In this document: positions 15,785 to 25,617 of the stretch, piece after piece
Layout of the letters: each line of letters opens with the position of its first letter
Numbering within the stretch: the stretch's first letter is position 1
Assembly: GCF_027853965.1 (NCBI RefSeq)
Contig: NZ_JAQGLB010000031.1
Location: forward strand, 1 to 64,000
Source of the DNA: Saccharopolyspora indica
GTDB taxonomy: Bacteria; Actinomycetota; Actinomycetes; Mycobacteriales; Pseudonocardiaceae
Direction: 5' to 3'
DNA: 64,000 nucleotides
Program-made: the position numbers and the translations under genes
The notes under the pieces: generated by a model
What the model saw: the letters and a program-made list of their open reading frames with translations, nothing else
The model's database searches: none
Told to the model about the DNA's origin: nothing

Positions 15785-16287
15785 GTCGCGTCTCCCGGCG
15801 TCGCCTGGGTGGTGGCGGTCAGCTGCTCGACCACCGCCTGCGCGGTCGCGCGGTCCAGCCCGTCGATCGACAGCGGACCGGCGGCCGAAGCCGTGGTCAC
15901 GGTGACGCTGGAGAGGTTGAACAGCTGCTGCAGCGGGCCTCGCACGGTGTCGACGGTCTGGATCCGCGACATCGGCGCGATCCGCCATTCCTGGCGCAGC
16001 CAGCCCGCCGCGGTGTAGACCGCGTCGTCGGTGATCTCCCAGCGGTGCACCCGGTACCGCCACTGCGGCATGACCAGGACGTAGGGCACGCTGAGCACGG
16101 CGACCACCACGAGCGCCAGCACCAGCCAGAACCGCGCGGGCGGGATGAACACCGCGGTCGCGGCCAGCGCGATCAGCACCGGCACGACCAGCGCCAGGGC
16201 CTGCGTCGTCCACCAGCCGATCGCACGGCGCTCCACGCGGTGCCGCGGTGGGCGGAGCCGTATCCGGACGGTGCTCTCGTCGGCCAC
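15781..16287 (-). CDS. Bacterial PH-domain membrane protein, YdbS-like
   Basis: A protein of about 168 aa with two hydrophobic helices (residues ~24-68) and one PH domain: YRVHRWEITDDAVYTAAGWL, then RIAPMSRIQTVDTVRGPLQ. It is the usual small partner of the YdbT-like protein encoded next to it, and the two overlap by 4 bp. The GTG at 16287 has GAAGGGAC five nt upstream and gives the usual family length. An in-frame ATG at 16371 would add 28 residues with no family likeness. Confidence 0.83.
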   Translation of the reverse strand: MADESTVRIRLRPPRHRVERRAIGWWTTQALALVVPVLIALAATAVFIPPARFWLVLALVVVAVLSVPYVLVMPQWRYRVHRWEITDDAVYTAAGWLRQEWRIAPMSRIQTVDTVRGPLQQLFNLSSVTVTTASAAGPLSIDGLDRATAQAVVEQLTATTQATPGDAT

Positions 16288-16380
16288 TGTCGGTCCCTTC
16301 CTGCGGTCGGCTGGATCCGGACGCCATTCTCGCAGGCCGGACGTGCCGTTGGTGGTCATGTGGGAAGCCACGGCGTCCTC

Positions 16381-17853
16381 CTACAGCGATTGCAGTTGCG
16401 GCCAGATCTGGTCCCAGGCACCGATCCTGCCGGTGCACAGCCAGATCGGGACGGTGCCGTCGTGCACCTGCCGCACCTCGGCGAAGTGCTCCCGCACGTC
16501 TTCCACGTCCCCGACGAGCAGCACCGAGTCGACCTGATCACCGGGTGGGCCGAAGTAGCCGTAGCCCCGGTGCGGGCTGTAGACCTCCGGGAGGTCGTGC
16601 TCGGCCCGGCCGACCTCCACCATCGACGCGGAGATGTAGCTGTCGCCGATCACCGCCGTGCGCTCCTGCAGCTGCGGTGGCAGCGCGCTGAACGCGATCG
16701 AGGTGTCGCGGGCGAGCACATCGGCGCTCGGCATGCCGAACGCGCTCGTCATCGTGGTCGAAAGCCACAGCGTCTGGCTCACCAGCGCGACGGAGGCGAT
16801 GTAGGGGAACCATGCCGTCCACCCCCAGCGGGACGGCTTGGTCTCCCGGCGGCGCTGCAGCCCGAGCAGCCCGGCCGCGATCACCACGCCGTACATGCCG
16901 ACCAAGTAGTAGGGCCGTGCGGCGGTGGCGACGAAGAAGGCGTACAGCAGGATCGAGGTGACCGCGAAGAACCGGTACGGCCGCAGCTCGGCGGAGCGGA
17001 ACAGCTTCCACAGCCCGATCAGGAACAGCGCTCCACCGGCGACGCCCGCGAACAGCACGAGGCTGAACGCGGTGCCGCTGCGACCGCCCGACAGCATCGG
17101 GGACTCGTCCGCCACGATCGCGCCCATCTGCAGCTGCGGCCAGCCGTTGAAGGCCTGCCACAGCAGCGTGGGAGCCGCGATGACCAGCGCGATGCCGACC
17201 CCGCCCCAGAACATCGGCCGGCGCAGGACGTCGCGCGGGCCCACCAGCAGCACGCTGATCAGCAGCGCCACGCACAGGATCCCCACCTGGAACTTGGTCT
17301 GCAGGGCGATGCCGAGCACCAGCCCGAACACCAGCAGCAGCCGGTCGTCGGCGGCGCCCTGCTCGCGCAGCCGGACCCAGCGGACCAGCAGCCAGCTGAG
17401 CACCAGCCACTGCAGCGGTTCGAAGGTGTACGGGGTGACCCAGTGCCCGACCAGCGCGGCCCACATCCCGGTCGCGCCCGCACCGGCGGCCAGCACCTGC
17501 GCTCGGCGGTCTCCGCCGAACTCGCGGGCGAGCAGCGCGAACATCACCACGCCGGCGACCGTCGCCAGCACCGCGGGCAGGCGCAGCACGACCATCGAGC
17601 CCGGTGCGATCCAGTCCATCGCGGCGGCGATCAGCGGCGCGATCGGCGGCTGGTCGACGTACCCCCAGTCCGGGTGGTACTTGCCCGCCGCGAGCATGTA
17701 GACCTCGTCGATCCAGAAGTCTCCGAGCGCGCTCATCACGACGTGCACGACGGCGACCAGGCCGGCGATGGTAAACACCGGCCACTTGGCCAGCGGCCGC
17801 AGCCAGGGCTCGGCCGGTGGCCGGGCCTGTGCTGCGAGCACAGCGGATTCCAT
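16381..17853 (-). CDS. Glycosyltransferase family 39-like membrane protein
   Basis: A 490-aa polytopic protein with about ten hydrophobic helices. Near the first extracellular loop it has GDFWIDEVYMLAAGKYHPDW followed by GYVDQPPIAPLIA, the Asp-Glu active-site region of PMT/ArnT-type transferases that use lipid-linked sugars. A soluble C-terminal domain of ~110 residues lies outside the membrane. The acceptor (protein, lipid or polysaccharide) is unknown. It stands 94 bp upstream of the PH-domain pair on the same strand, with a divergent two-component system on its other side. Confidence 0.88.
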   Translation of the reverse strand: MESAVLAAQARPPAEPWLRPLAKWPVFTIAGLVAVVHVVMSALGDFWIDEVYMLAAGKYHPDWGYVDQPPIAPLIAAAMDWIAPGSMVVLRLPAVLATVAGVVMFALLAREFGGDRRAQVLAAGAGATGMWAALVGHWVTPYTFEPLQWLVLSWLLVRWVRLREQGAADDRLLLVFGLVLGIALQTKFQVGILCVALLISVLLVGPRDVLRRPMFWGGVGIALVIAAPTLLWQAFNGWPQLQMGAIVADESPMLSGGRSGTAFSLVLFAGVAGGALFLIGLWKLFRSAELRPYRFFAVTSILLYAFFVATAARPYYLVGMYGVVIAAGLLGLQRRRETKPSRWGWTAWFPYIASVALVSQTLWLSTTMTSAFGMPSADVLARDTSIAFSALPPQLQERTAVIGDSYISASMVEVGRAEHDLPEVYSPHRGYGYFGPPGDQVDSVLLVGDVEDVREHFAEVRQVHDGTVPIWLCTGRIGAWDQIWPQLQSL

Positions 17854-18048
17854 GATTCCCCCAGGGCTGTCGGGAAGCTTGCATCAATTCAAGCCAGGTC
17901 AGCCCTTGATCAACACGGCGCTTGGTAGCGCGTGCTGGATCCGAAAGTCGATGATCGATTCGCCCCGGTGCAACTTTCGTCTAGGCCTGCTCGCCGACCG
18001 GATGGTTTCCCGCCGATCCGCCGCGCGTCGTTGTCTACCGTGTTCCAG

Positions 18049-19311
18049 GTGAACCGCCCGCTGTGGCGGCTGCTGTGGAACACCAAGCGGGAGGCCGCGT
18101 TCGACGTGGCGCTCGTGCTCGGGCTGATTCTGCTCGGCCGCGTGTTGCTCGTGATGTACCCCTCCGACATCCCGCCCGGGGCGTACGACTGGATCGGCGG
18201 GCCCTGGCTCAACGACATCCTCGTGTGGATCATGGACCTGGCGCTGCTCGTGCGGCGGCGCTATCCGATGGTGCTCATGTCGATCGTCGCGGTGCTGGCG
18301 ATCGTGCAGCCGCTGATGGTCGAGCTCGGCCCCGGTCCGCTGCTGTTCATCAACCAGACCTCCGACCCCTGGCTGCCCGGGGTCACGCCGTGGGCGATCT
18401 ACGCCGCCGTCGTCTACACCACGGGCCGCAAGTGGAAGTTCTTCGCCTGGGACCTGATCAGCATCACCGCGCTGATCAGCGTCCGGCCGTGGGACGACCT
18501 GTCCACCGACGCCATCGTCGCGGCGGTGCTGTGGACGGTCTTCCCGGCGGTTCTCGGGCTCTACGTGGGCGCGCGCCGGAACCTGGTGAAAGCGCTGCGC
18601 GAACGCGCCGAGCGGGCCGAGCGGGAGCAGGAGCTGCTGGCCGAGCAGGCGCGGGCCGACGAGCGGACCCGCCTGGCCACCGAGATGCACGACGTGGTCA
18701 CGCACCGGGTGAGCCTCATGGTGCTGCAGGCCGGGGCGCTGGGCGTGGCGGCGGAGGACCCGGCGATCCGCCAGGCCGCCGAGGAGCTGCGCACCAGCGG
18801 TTGCCAGGCGCTGGAAGAACTGCGGGACCTGGTCGGGGTGCTGCGGCGCGGCTCGTCGGAGCAGGACGCCCGCCCCGACGTCACGCCGCCGACGGACCTG
18901 CCCGACCTCGCCGAGCTGATCGGGCAGTCCGAAGCGGTCGGGATACCGGTCGAGTACACCGTGGACGGCGATCCGCGGATGGTCTCCGCCGCGGTCGGGC
19001 GCACCGCCTACCGCGTGGTGCAGGAAGCGCTGACCAACGTGCACAAGCACGCGTTCGGCTCCCGGGTGAGCGTCCGGCTGCTGCACAGCGACGACCGGTT
19101 GCGGCTGGTGGTCCGCAACACCAGCTCGCCGGACCGGGCCGCGCGGGACCTGGCCGACAGCGGCTCCGGGGCCGGGCTGCTCGGCCTCCAGCAGCGGGTC
19201 GAGCTGGTCGGCGGCACGTTCCGGGCCGGGCCCGCCGCCGACGGCGGGTTCGAGGTCGATGTGATACTCCCGGCGTACGTGCCAACTGGGGAGGCGGGCG
19301 GCGATGATTGA
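18049..19311 (+). CDS. Two-component sensor histidine kinase (NarL-partner type)
   Basis: A protein of about 420 aa. Five or six membrane helices occupy residues ~16-175. A coiled-coil (ERAERAEREQELLAEQ) leads into a HisKA_3 dimerisation domain with phosphoacceptor His214 in TEMHDVVTHRVSL, then a HATPase_c domain (EALTNVHKHA, SGAGLLGLQQRVELVGG). The GTG at 18049 gives VNRPLWRLL; the frame is open to 17932 and a GTG at 18040 is also possible. No strong ribosome binding site was seen. It overlaps the response regulator by 8 bp. The stimulus is unknown. Confidence 0.9.
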   Translation: MNRPLWRLLWNTKREAAFDVALVLGLILLGRVLLVMYPSDIPPGAYDWIGGPWLNDILVWIMDLALLVRRRYPMVLMSIVAVLAIVQPLMVELGPGPLLFINQTSDPWLPGVTPWAIYAAVVYTTGRKWKFFAWDLISITALISVRPWDDLSTDAIVAAVLWTVFPAVLGLYVGARRNLVKALRERAERAEREQELLAEQARADERTRLATEMHDVVTHRVSLMVLQAGALGVAAEDPAIRQAAEELRTSGCQALEELRDLVGVLRRGSSEQDARPDVTPPTDLPDLAELIGQSEAVGIPVEYTVDGDPRMVSAAVGRTAYRVVQEALTNVHKHAFGSRVSVRLLHSDDRLRLVVRNTSSPDRAARDLADSGSGAGLLGLQQRVELVGGTFRAGPAADGGFEVDVILPAYVPTGEAGGDD

Positions 19312-19963
19312 GCCGATCCGGGTCGTGGTGGTCGACGACGAGCCGATGGTCTGCGCGCACCTGCGCACCATCCTCGGCTCGGCTGAGGACATCGAGGTCG
19401 TCGACGACGCGCAGGACGGTGCGGCGGCGGTCGAGGCGGTGGTGCGGCACCGGCCGCACGTGGTGCTGATGGACCTGCGGATGCCCGGGGTGGACGGGCT
19501 GACCGGCATCGAGCGGATCTGCAAGCTGCCCGATCCGCCCGCCGTGGTCGCGCTGACCACCTTCGACGCGGACAAGTACGTGCTGCGCGCGCTGCGCGCC
19601 GGAGCGGCCGGGTTCCTGGTCAAGTCGACGCCGCCGGGCGACCTCATCGGCCTGGTCCGGGTGGCCGCCGACGGGCACACCGTGCTCTCCGAGGAGGCGC
19701 GGAAGCGGCTGGTGGCGGCGTCGGCGGACGAGCAGAGCTCCCGGCAGCGGGCGGTCGAGCTGGTGCGGGACCTGACCGAGCGCGAGGTCGAGGTGCTGAC
19801 CTGCCTGGGGCAGGGGCTGTCGAACGCGCAGATCGCCGAACGGCTGTACCTGTCCGAGGCGACGGTGAAGAGCTACGTGTCCCGGCTGCTGGTGAAGCTG
19901 TCGTGCTCGAACCGGCTGCAGGCCGGGCTGCTCGCCTACGACGCCGGGCTGGTCCCGCGCTGA
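19304..19963 (+). CDS. Response regulator, NarL/LuxR type
   Basis: A 219-aa regulator. The receiver domain has the acidic pair DDE (11-13), phosphoacceptor Asp57 in VVLMDLRMPG, a Thr in ALTTFD and the conserved Lys in GFLVKS. The LuxR-type HTH is at ~155-210 (LTEREVEVLTCLGQGLSNAQ, then YLSEATVKSYVSRLLVKL). It is the cognate partner of the overlapping kinase. Targets are unknown; the secreted trypsin downstream is one candidate, by position only. Confidence 0.93.
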   Translation: MIEPIRVVVVDDEPMVCAHLRTILGSAEDIEVVDDAQDGAAAVEAVVRHRPHVVLMDLRMPGVDGLTGIERICKLPDPPAVVALTTFDADKYVLRALRAGAAGFLVKSTPPGDLIGLVRVAADGHTVLSEEARKRLVAASADEQSSRQRAVELVRDLTEREVEVLTCLGQGLSNAQIAERLYLSEATVKSYVSRLLVKLSCSNRLQAGLLAYDAGLVPR

Positions 19964-20614
19964 ACTGGGGGTTTCAGCTCCGGGTGGTGCTTTCGGCCGA
20001 GTCGCGCGCGGCGAGCTCGTCCGAGAGGTTGAACGATCAACCGGGCAAGCTCCACCGATTGGCCCTGGAATATTCCACCGGGTATCAGATAGACCAGAGG
20101 GAGCACGCTCCGCACAGGGCGGTCGGGGCCTTGGAGCGTGCCGGCCATCGGTTCGGGGATCGATGGTGCCACCGGTCGGAGGGGTCCGGCCGCGGTTGGG
20201 GGTGTCCCCGGCGCAGTTTCGGGGTGCGCCGGGGACGCTTCTCCGCGCGGCGTGCCGGTCCGAATGCTCCGAACGGCCGCGACGGATGAGTTCCGCGCTG
20301 AACTCCTGATGGACGAATCGCGTTGCTCGGTGTCCGATTCGGATCGTCGACGGATTCTCGGCGAGAGCGGTCGCCGATTCTGGTCGAGGTGCCTCGGAAA
20401 AGGGGCTTGACGAGCCGTTTCTGCGGCGTTGTCCAGCCGCTGAACTGGGGAAATGTCCTGATGTACTGGTTAAAACGGCAAATTCCGGTGCTTTCCCGGT
20501 CGACGTCGACGTGGATATTGTTCGATCGAATAGTCGCTGTGCGTAACCGGCGGTGGGAGGCAGGCCACCGGGTTCCGGTTCGCAGCGGCCGATTTCGGAC
20601 ACGAGGAGAACACG
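19964..20614. other. Long non-coding stretch upstream of the secreted trypsin
   Basis: No convincing gene is visible in these 651 bp. A 13-base word, CGCTGAACTGGGG, occurs at 19958-19970 and again at 20438-20450. A perfect 10-bp palindrome, TTCGATCGAA, lies at 20521-20530 in the AT-richest part, which is the likely promoter region of the trypsin gene. The stretch may hold a long leader or several regulatory sites. Confidence 0.5.
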
Positions 20615-21424
20615 ATGGTCGATGCCCCACGTCGCCTGGCCCGGTTCGCCGGGGTCACCGCGATCGCCGTCGCAGCCCTTTCCGCGGCTTCCGTCGCGCA
20701 GGCGCAGCCCGCGCAGCCGGCGGACGTCAACCCGTACATCGTCGGCGGCGAGGACGCCAACATCGCCGACCACCCGTTCACCGTCGCGCTGGTCACCCCG
20801 AGCGGCCAGCAGTTCTGCGGTGGTTCGCTGGTGGCCCCGAACAAGGTGCTCACCGCTGCCCACTGCACCGACGGCTCGCAGCCGGCCGACATCAACGTGG
20901 TCAGCGGCCGCACGGTGATGAGCTCCAGCGAGGGCACCACCTCGAAGGTCACCGACGTCTGGGTGCACCCGCAGTACACCGACGCCACCCAGGGCTACGA
21001 CGTCTCGGTGCTCACCCTGGAGGCCCCGGTCCAGGAGGCCCCGATCGAGCTGGCCACCGCCGACGACCCGGGCTACGCGCCGGACTCGCAGGCGACCATC
21101 CTCGGCTGGGGCAACACCAGCGAGGGCGGCCAGCAGGCGGACAACCTGCAGAAGGCCACCGTGCCGGTGAACTCGGACGAGACCTGCTCCGGCGCCTACG
21201 GGGAGTACAGCCCGGACTCGATGGTCTGCGCCGGTGTGCCGGAGGGCGGCATCGACACCTGCCAGGGCGACTCCGGTGGCCCGCTGGTGGTGGACAACAA
21301 GCTGATCGGTGTCACCTCGTGGGGTGAGGGCTGCGCCCGTCCGGGCAAGCCCGGCGTCTACGCCCGCGTCGGCGCCTACCACGCCGAGATCCAGGAGCAG
21401 ATCGGTTCGGCTGCCACTCGCTGA
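20615..21424 (+). CDS. Secreted trypsin-like serine protease (S1)
   Basis: A 269-aa exported protease. The signal peptide (residues 1-30) ends near SVAQA. A short propeptide then leads to the mature N-terminus IVGGEDAN, the trypsin activation site. The triad is His in LTAAHC, Asp in YDVSVLTL and Ser in CQGDSGGP. The residue six before that Ser is Asp (IDTCQGDS), which predicts cleavage after Arg or Lys. Four conserved cysteines can form two disulfides. GAGGAG precedes the ATG. It is a single gene with its own terminator and a long upstream region. Confidence 0.95.
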   Translation: MVDAPRRLARFAGVTAIAVAALSAASVAQAQPAQPADVNPYIVGGEDANIADHPFTVALVTPSGQQFCGGSLVAPNKVLTAAHCTDGSQPADINVVSGRTVMSSSEGTTSKVTDVWVHPQYTDATQGYDVSVLTLEAPVQEAPIELATADDPGYAPDSQATILGWGNTSEGGQQADNLQKATVPVNSDETCSGAYGEYSPDSMVCAGVPEGGIDTCQGDSGGPLVVDNKLIGVTSWGEGCARPGKPGVYARVGAYHAEIQEQIGSAATR

Positions 21425-21438
21425 CCGAAGCGCTGCCG

Positions 21439-21469
21439 AAGGGCCGCGGGCGACCTGCCCGCGGCCCTT
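21439..21469 (+). terminator. Terminator after the trypsin gene
   Basis: AAGGGCCGCGGGC (21439-21451) pairs perfectly with GCCCGCGGCCCTT (21457-21469), a 13-bp stem with a 5-nt loop followed by T. It begins 15 bp after the stop codon. Confidence 0.8.
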
Positions 21470-21554
21470 TCGCATCCCACCGTCCGATGAGGACATCGCG
21501 TCAGGTCACCTGCGGGCACCGGTTCGCCGCGCGCCGATGGGGATCGCGGTGGGT

Positions 21555-24500
21555 TCAGGGTTGCGGGTGGAGCCAGATCGTCAGGTCCAGGGTCGGGTCG
21601 GTGTGCTCGGTGGAACCTGGTGCGGCGGCGGTGGATTCGCCGATGTCCGCGGCCAGGACCGCGGTGGCGATCTCGTCGGCGTGGTGGCGGAGGGCTTCGC
21701 GGAGCTCGCCGGTCGCGCGCCAGCGCAGGGTGATCCGGTCGGTGATGTCGAGGCCGTCCTGCTTGCGGCACTCCTGGGCGAAGCGGATCACCTCGCGGGC
21801 CAGGCCCGCTCGTGCCAGCTCCGGGGTGATCTCGGTGTCCAGCGCGATCGTGACCTCGCGCTGCGATTCGACCACCCAGCCGGTTCGCGGCACCTCGGTG
21901 CGGAAGACGTCCTCGCCGGTCAGCGGTTCGGCCCGGCCGTCCACCTCGATCGTCGCGGTGCCTGCGCGCAAGGCGTGGACCAGTTCGGCGGGATCCGCGG
22001 CGCTGACCGCGGCCGCCGCCTGCTGGGTGCGGTTGCCGAACCGCTTGCCCAGCGCGCGGAAGTTCGGCTTGACCGACACCTCCAGCACCTCGCCCGCCGA
22101 TGCCAGCGGTTCCACGCGGCGCACGTTGAGCTCGTCGGCCAGGTCGGCGAGCAGCTCGGGCGGCAGGGCCGGGCTGACGAGCGCTCGCGCCAGCGGCTGC
22201 CGCACCTTGAACCCGCTGCTCTTGCGCGCGGCCCGGCCCGCTTCCGCCAGCTGCCGCTCGATGTCCACTTCGGACATCAGGCGGTCGTCGACCAGCCGGA
22301 GGTCGGCGCGCGGCCAGCTCGCCAGGTGCACCGAGCCCGGCGCGTCCGGGATGCCCGGTCGGACGACGTCCTGCCAGATCTGCTCGGCGATGAACGGCAC
22401 GAACGGCGCCAGCAGCCTGGTGAGCACGTCCAGGCAGGCGTGGAGCGTGGTCAGGGCGTTGCGGTCGCCGTCCCAGAAGCGCTGCCGCGAGCGGCGGACG
22501 TACCAGTTCGACAGGTCGTCGACGAACGCCGCCAGCGCCCGCCCGGCCGCCGCCGTGTCGTAGTCCTCCAGCCGCGCGTCCACTTCGGCCGCCAGCCGGT
22601 GGACCTGCGCCAGGACCCAGCGGTCGAGCACCGGGCGCTGCGCGGGCGGATCGGCGTCGGCCGGGACCCAGTCCACCAGCGCGGCGTAGCGGCTGAAGAA
22701 CGACGCGGTGTTCCAGCAGGTCAGCAACACCTTGCGGACGATCTCGCGCAGCGGGGCGTGGCCGATCCGCCGTGCCGACCACGGCGATCCGGTGCAGAGC
22801 ATGAACCACCGCAGCGCGTCCGCGCCGTGCTCCTCCATCAGCGGCAGCGGTTCCAGCACGTTGCCCAGGTGCTTGCTCATCTTGCGGCCGTCCTCGGCCA
22901 TGATGTGCCCCAGGCAGACGACGTTGTCGTACGCGGAGCGGTCGAACAGCAGGGTGCCGATGGCCATCAGCGTGTAGAACCAGCCGCGGGTCTGGTCGAT
23001 GGCCTCGCAGATGTACTGCGCCGGGTAGCTGCGGGCCAGCTCGGCGACGCTGCCCGGCCGGTGCGGATAGCCGAGCTGGGCGAAGGGCATCGAACCGGAG
23101 TCGAACCAGGCGTCGATCACCTCCGGTACGCGGGCGGCGGACTTCCCGCAGGCGCAGGGGAATTCGATCTCGTCGAGGTACGGGCGGTGCGGGTCGAGCG
23201 CGGTGAGGTCCCGGCCGGTGCGCTCGCCGAGCTCGGCGCGGGAGCCGATCGGCGTGACGTGGCCGTCCGGGCAGCGCCACAGCGGCAGCGGCGTGCCCCA
23301 GTAGCGCGTCCGGGACAGCGCCCAGTCCACGTTGTTGGCCAGCCAGTCGCCGTAGCGGCCGTGCTTGACGTGCTCGGGGTACCAGTGGGTGCGCTCGTTC
23401 TCGCGCTGCAGCGCGTCGCGGATCGCGGTCGTCCGGATGTACCAGGACAGCTGCGCGTAGTACATCAGCGGTGTGTGGCAGCGCCAGCAGTGCGGGTACT
23501 GGTGTTCGAAGGTGTTGTAGCGCAACAGGAGTCCGCGGTGCTGGAGGTCGTCGACGAGCACCGCGTCGGCGTCCTTGAAGAACATCCCGCCGACCAGGCC
23601 GACGTCGGCGGCGAACCGGCCGTCGGTCCCGACCGGGTTGACCACCGGCAGACCGTGCTCCCGGCAGACCGCGAGGTCGTCGGCGCCGAACGCGGGGGCC
23701 TGGTGCACCAGGCCGGTGCCGTCCTCGGTGGAGACGTATTCGGCTGACACCACGAAGTGCGCGTCCGGGATGTCCACCAGCTCGAACGGGCGGCGGTAGC
23801 GCAGGCCCGCCAGCGCGGTGCCCGGCACGGTCGCGAGCACCTCGCCGCCGGTGCCGAGCACTGCCTCGACCAGCGGTTCGGCCACCACGAAGGTGCCCTC
23901 GACGGTGCGCACCACCTGGTAGTCCACCGCCGGGTGCACCGCGACCGCGGTGTTGGACACCAGCGTCCACGGCGTGGTCGTCCAGATCAGCAGGTCGACG
24001 CCGCGGTGCCCGGCCAGCGCTCCGTCCACCGGGAACCGCACGAACGCCGACGGGTCGTGGGCGGGTTCGTAGCCCTGGGCGACCTCGTGGTCGGACAGCG
24101 TCGTCTGGTCGCGTGGGCAGTACGGGGCCACCCGGTAGTCCTCGACCAGCAGGCCGCCCTCGAAGATCCGCTTCAGCGCCCACCACACGCTGTCGACGTA
24201 GTCCGGCGACATCGTCCAGTAGGCGGTGGACAGATCGATCCAGTAGCCCATCCGCCGGGTGACCGCCTCGAACTCGCCGACGTAGCGCTGCACCGAGGCG
24301 CGGCAGCGCGCGTTGAACTCGGCGATGCCGATCCGCTCGATGTCGGGCTTGCCGCTGATGCCCAGCTCCTGCTCGACGGCCAGCTCCACGGGCAGCCCGT
24401 GGCAGTCCCACCCGCCGCGCCGCGGCACGTGGCAGCCCTTCATCGTCTTGAACCGCGGGAAGACGTCCTTGAACACCCGCGCCTCGACGTGGTGCGCGCC

Positions 24501-24686
24501 GGGCTGCCCGTTGGCGGTGGGCGGGCCCTCGTAGCACACCCAGCGCGGGCCGTTCGCGGTCTGCGCCAGGCTGCGCTCGAACACCGCGTGCGCGCGCCAC
24601 CGCTCGATGATCCGGCGCTCCATCGCGGGCAGGTCGATCGACGGTTCGAGCGGGCGGAACGGTGATCCGGGCTGCGCCATGCCCAT
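21555..24686 (-). CDS. ileS: Isoleucine-tRNA ligase, type 2, with swapped GAHH signature
   Basis: A class I synthetase of about 1043 aa that charges tRNA-Ile. KMSKH (602-606) is the second signature; the editing domain, anticodon-binding domain and C-terminal domain follow in usual order and length. The first signature is striking. Class I enzymes have HxGH, but here the aligned segment reads ANGQPGAHHVEAR (GAHH at 63-66), so the first His and the Gly have changed places. The start is the ATG at 24686 (MGMAQPG), with 24680 an alternative. The enzyme resembles the eukaryote-like IleRS2 class, which tolerates mupirocin. Whether it is the only IleRS in the cell cannot be seen here. Confidence 0.93.
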   Translation of the reverse strand: MGMAQPGSPFRPLEPSIDLPAMERRIIERWRAHAVFERSLAQTANGPRWVCYEGPPTANGQPGAHHVEARVFKDVFPRFKTMKGCHVPRRGGWDCHGLPVELAVEQELGISGKPDIERIGIAEFNARCRASVQRYVGEFEAVTRRMGYWIDLSTAYWTMSPDYVDSVWWALKRIFEGGLLVEDYRVAPYCPRDQTTLSDHEVAQGYEPAHDPSAFVRFPVDGALAGHRGVDLLIWTTTPWTLVSNTAVAVHPAVDYQVVRTVEGTFVVAEPLVEAVLGTGGEVLATVPGTALAGLRYRRPFELVDIPDAHFVVSAEYVSTEDGTGLVHQAPAFGADDLAVCREHGLPVVNPVGTDGRFAADVGLVGGMFFKDADAVLVDDLQHRGLLLRYNTFEHQYPHCWRCHTPLMYYAQLSWYIRTTAIRDALQRENERTHWYPEHVKHGRYGDWLANNVDWALSRTRYWGTPLPLWRCPDGHVTPIGSRAELGERTGRDLTALDPHRPYLDEIEFPCACGKSAARVPEVIDAWFDSGSMPFAQLGYPHRPGSVAELARSYPAQYICEAIDQTRGWFYTLMAIGTLLFDRSAYDNVVCLGHIMAEDGRKMSKHLGNVLEPLPLMEEHGADALRWFMLCTGSPWSARRIGHAPLREIVRKVLLTCWNTASFFSRYAALVDWVPADADPPAQRPVLDRWVLAQVHRLAAEVDARLEDYDTAAAGRALAAFVDDLSNWYVRRSRQRFWDGDRNALTTLHACLDVLTRLLAPFVPFIAEQIWQDVVRPGIPDAPGSVHLASWPRADLRLVDDRLMSEVDIERQLAEAGRAARKSSGFKVRQPLARALVSPALPPELLADLADELNVRRVEPLASAGEVLEVSVKPNFRALGKRFGNRTQQAAAAVSAADPAELVHALRAGTATIEVDGRAEPLTGEDVFRTEVPRTGWVVESQREVTIALDTEITPELARAGLAREVIRFAQECRKQDGLDITDRITLRWRATGELREALRHHADEIATAVLAADIGESTAAAPGSTEHTDPTLDLTIWLHPQP

Positions 24687-24771
24687 ATGCTCACACCGCT
24701 CGGGCCCGCGAGCGACTCGCGATCCACTGTGGACGTTGCGGAGGAGCTGCGCGGGGTTCGCGAGCCCGCTG

Positions 24772-24783
24772 TACTGTTCAGTA
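24772..24783. promoter_or_regulatory. Small palindrome upstream of the IclR gene
   Basis: TACTG-TT-CAGTA lies 45 bp before the IclR start and between it and the divergent ileS. It may be an IclR operator or a shared promoter element; position is the only support. Confidence 0.4.
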
Positions 24784-24828
24784 GGCCGCAGCAGCCGATG
24801 CGGCCGGAACGGAGCAGGAGGAAGTCGG

Positions 24829-25617
24829 GTGAAGTCGGAACCCGCCACGGCCGAACCAGCGGGCAGCGGGCCCAACGTGGTCAAGTCCGCCGATCGTGCG
24901 CTGGTCATCCTGGAACTGCTCTCCCGGGGACGGCACCGGCTCAGCGACATCGCCGAGACGCTGCGGCTCCCGCTGTCCAGCGTGCACGGTCTGCTCGGCA
25001 CGCTGGTGCACCGCGGCTTCGCCGAGTTCGACCCGACCACCCGCACCTACGGGCTCGGGCTGAAGGCGTGGACGGTCGGGCAGGGCTACACCGGGCACCG
25101 CGACATCGTGGGCCTGGCGCTGCCGCTGATGGACCGGCTCGCGCAGCGCACCGGGGAAACGGTGCAGCTGTCCAGGCTGGACGGCACCGAGAACGTCTAC
25201 ATCGCCATCGCCGAGTCGCCCCAGCCGATGAAGCTGGTGTCGGCGGTGGGCATGCGGCTGCCCGCGCACGCGATCGGGCTGGGCAAGGCGCTGCTGACCG
25301 GGCTCCCGCAGGACGAGCTGGCGCGCCGCTACGAGGGCGTGGAGCTGGAGGGCTTCACCGCGAACACGGTGCGGGAGCTGCCCGAGCTGCTGGCCGAGGT
25401 CCAGGAGGCCCGGGCTCGCGGTTACGCCGCCGACGACGAGGAGTACATCATCGGCTGCCGCTGCGTGGCGATGCCGATCCGCGACCACTCCGGTGACGTG
25501 GTCGCGGCCCTGTCGGTCTCCGCGCCGACGCCGCGCTGCGGGCCGAACTGGACCGAGGAGACGCGGGCCCCGCTGGCCGAGGTGGTCGACGCGATCGAGC
25601 AGCAGCTCCGCCGCTGA
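24829..25617 (+). CDS. IclR family transcriptional regulator
   Basis: A 262-aa protein. A winged helix at ~16-75 (SADRALVILELLSRGRHRLS, then LPLSSVHGLLGTLVHRGF) is followed by the IclR effector domain with AHAIGLGKALLTGL and CRCVAMPIRDHSG. The GTG start at 24829 has GGAGGAA five nt upstream. Family members sense small carboxylates and control catabolic genes. Its stop codon abuts that of the convergent extradiol dioxygenase with no gap, but a regulatory link is not shown. Confidence 0.92.
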   Translation: MKSEPATAEPAGSGPNVVKSADRALVILELLSRGRHRLSDIAETLRLPLSSVHGLLGTLVHRGFAEFDPTTRTYGLGLKAWTVGQGYTGHRDIVGLALPLMDRLAQRTGETVQLSRLDGTENVYIAIAESPQPMKLVSAVGMRLPAHAIGLGKALLTGLPQDELARRYEGVELEGFTANTVRELPELLAEVQEARARGYAADDEEYIIGCRCVAMPIRDHSGDVVAALSVSAPTPRCGPNWTEETRAPLAEVVDAIEQQLRR

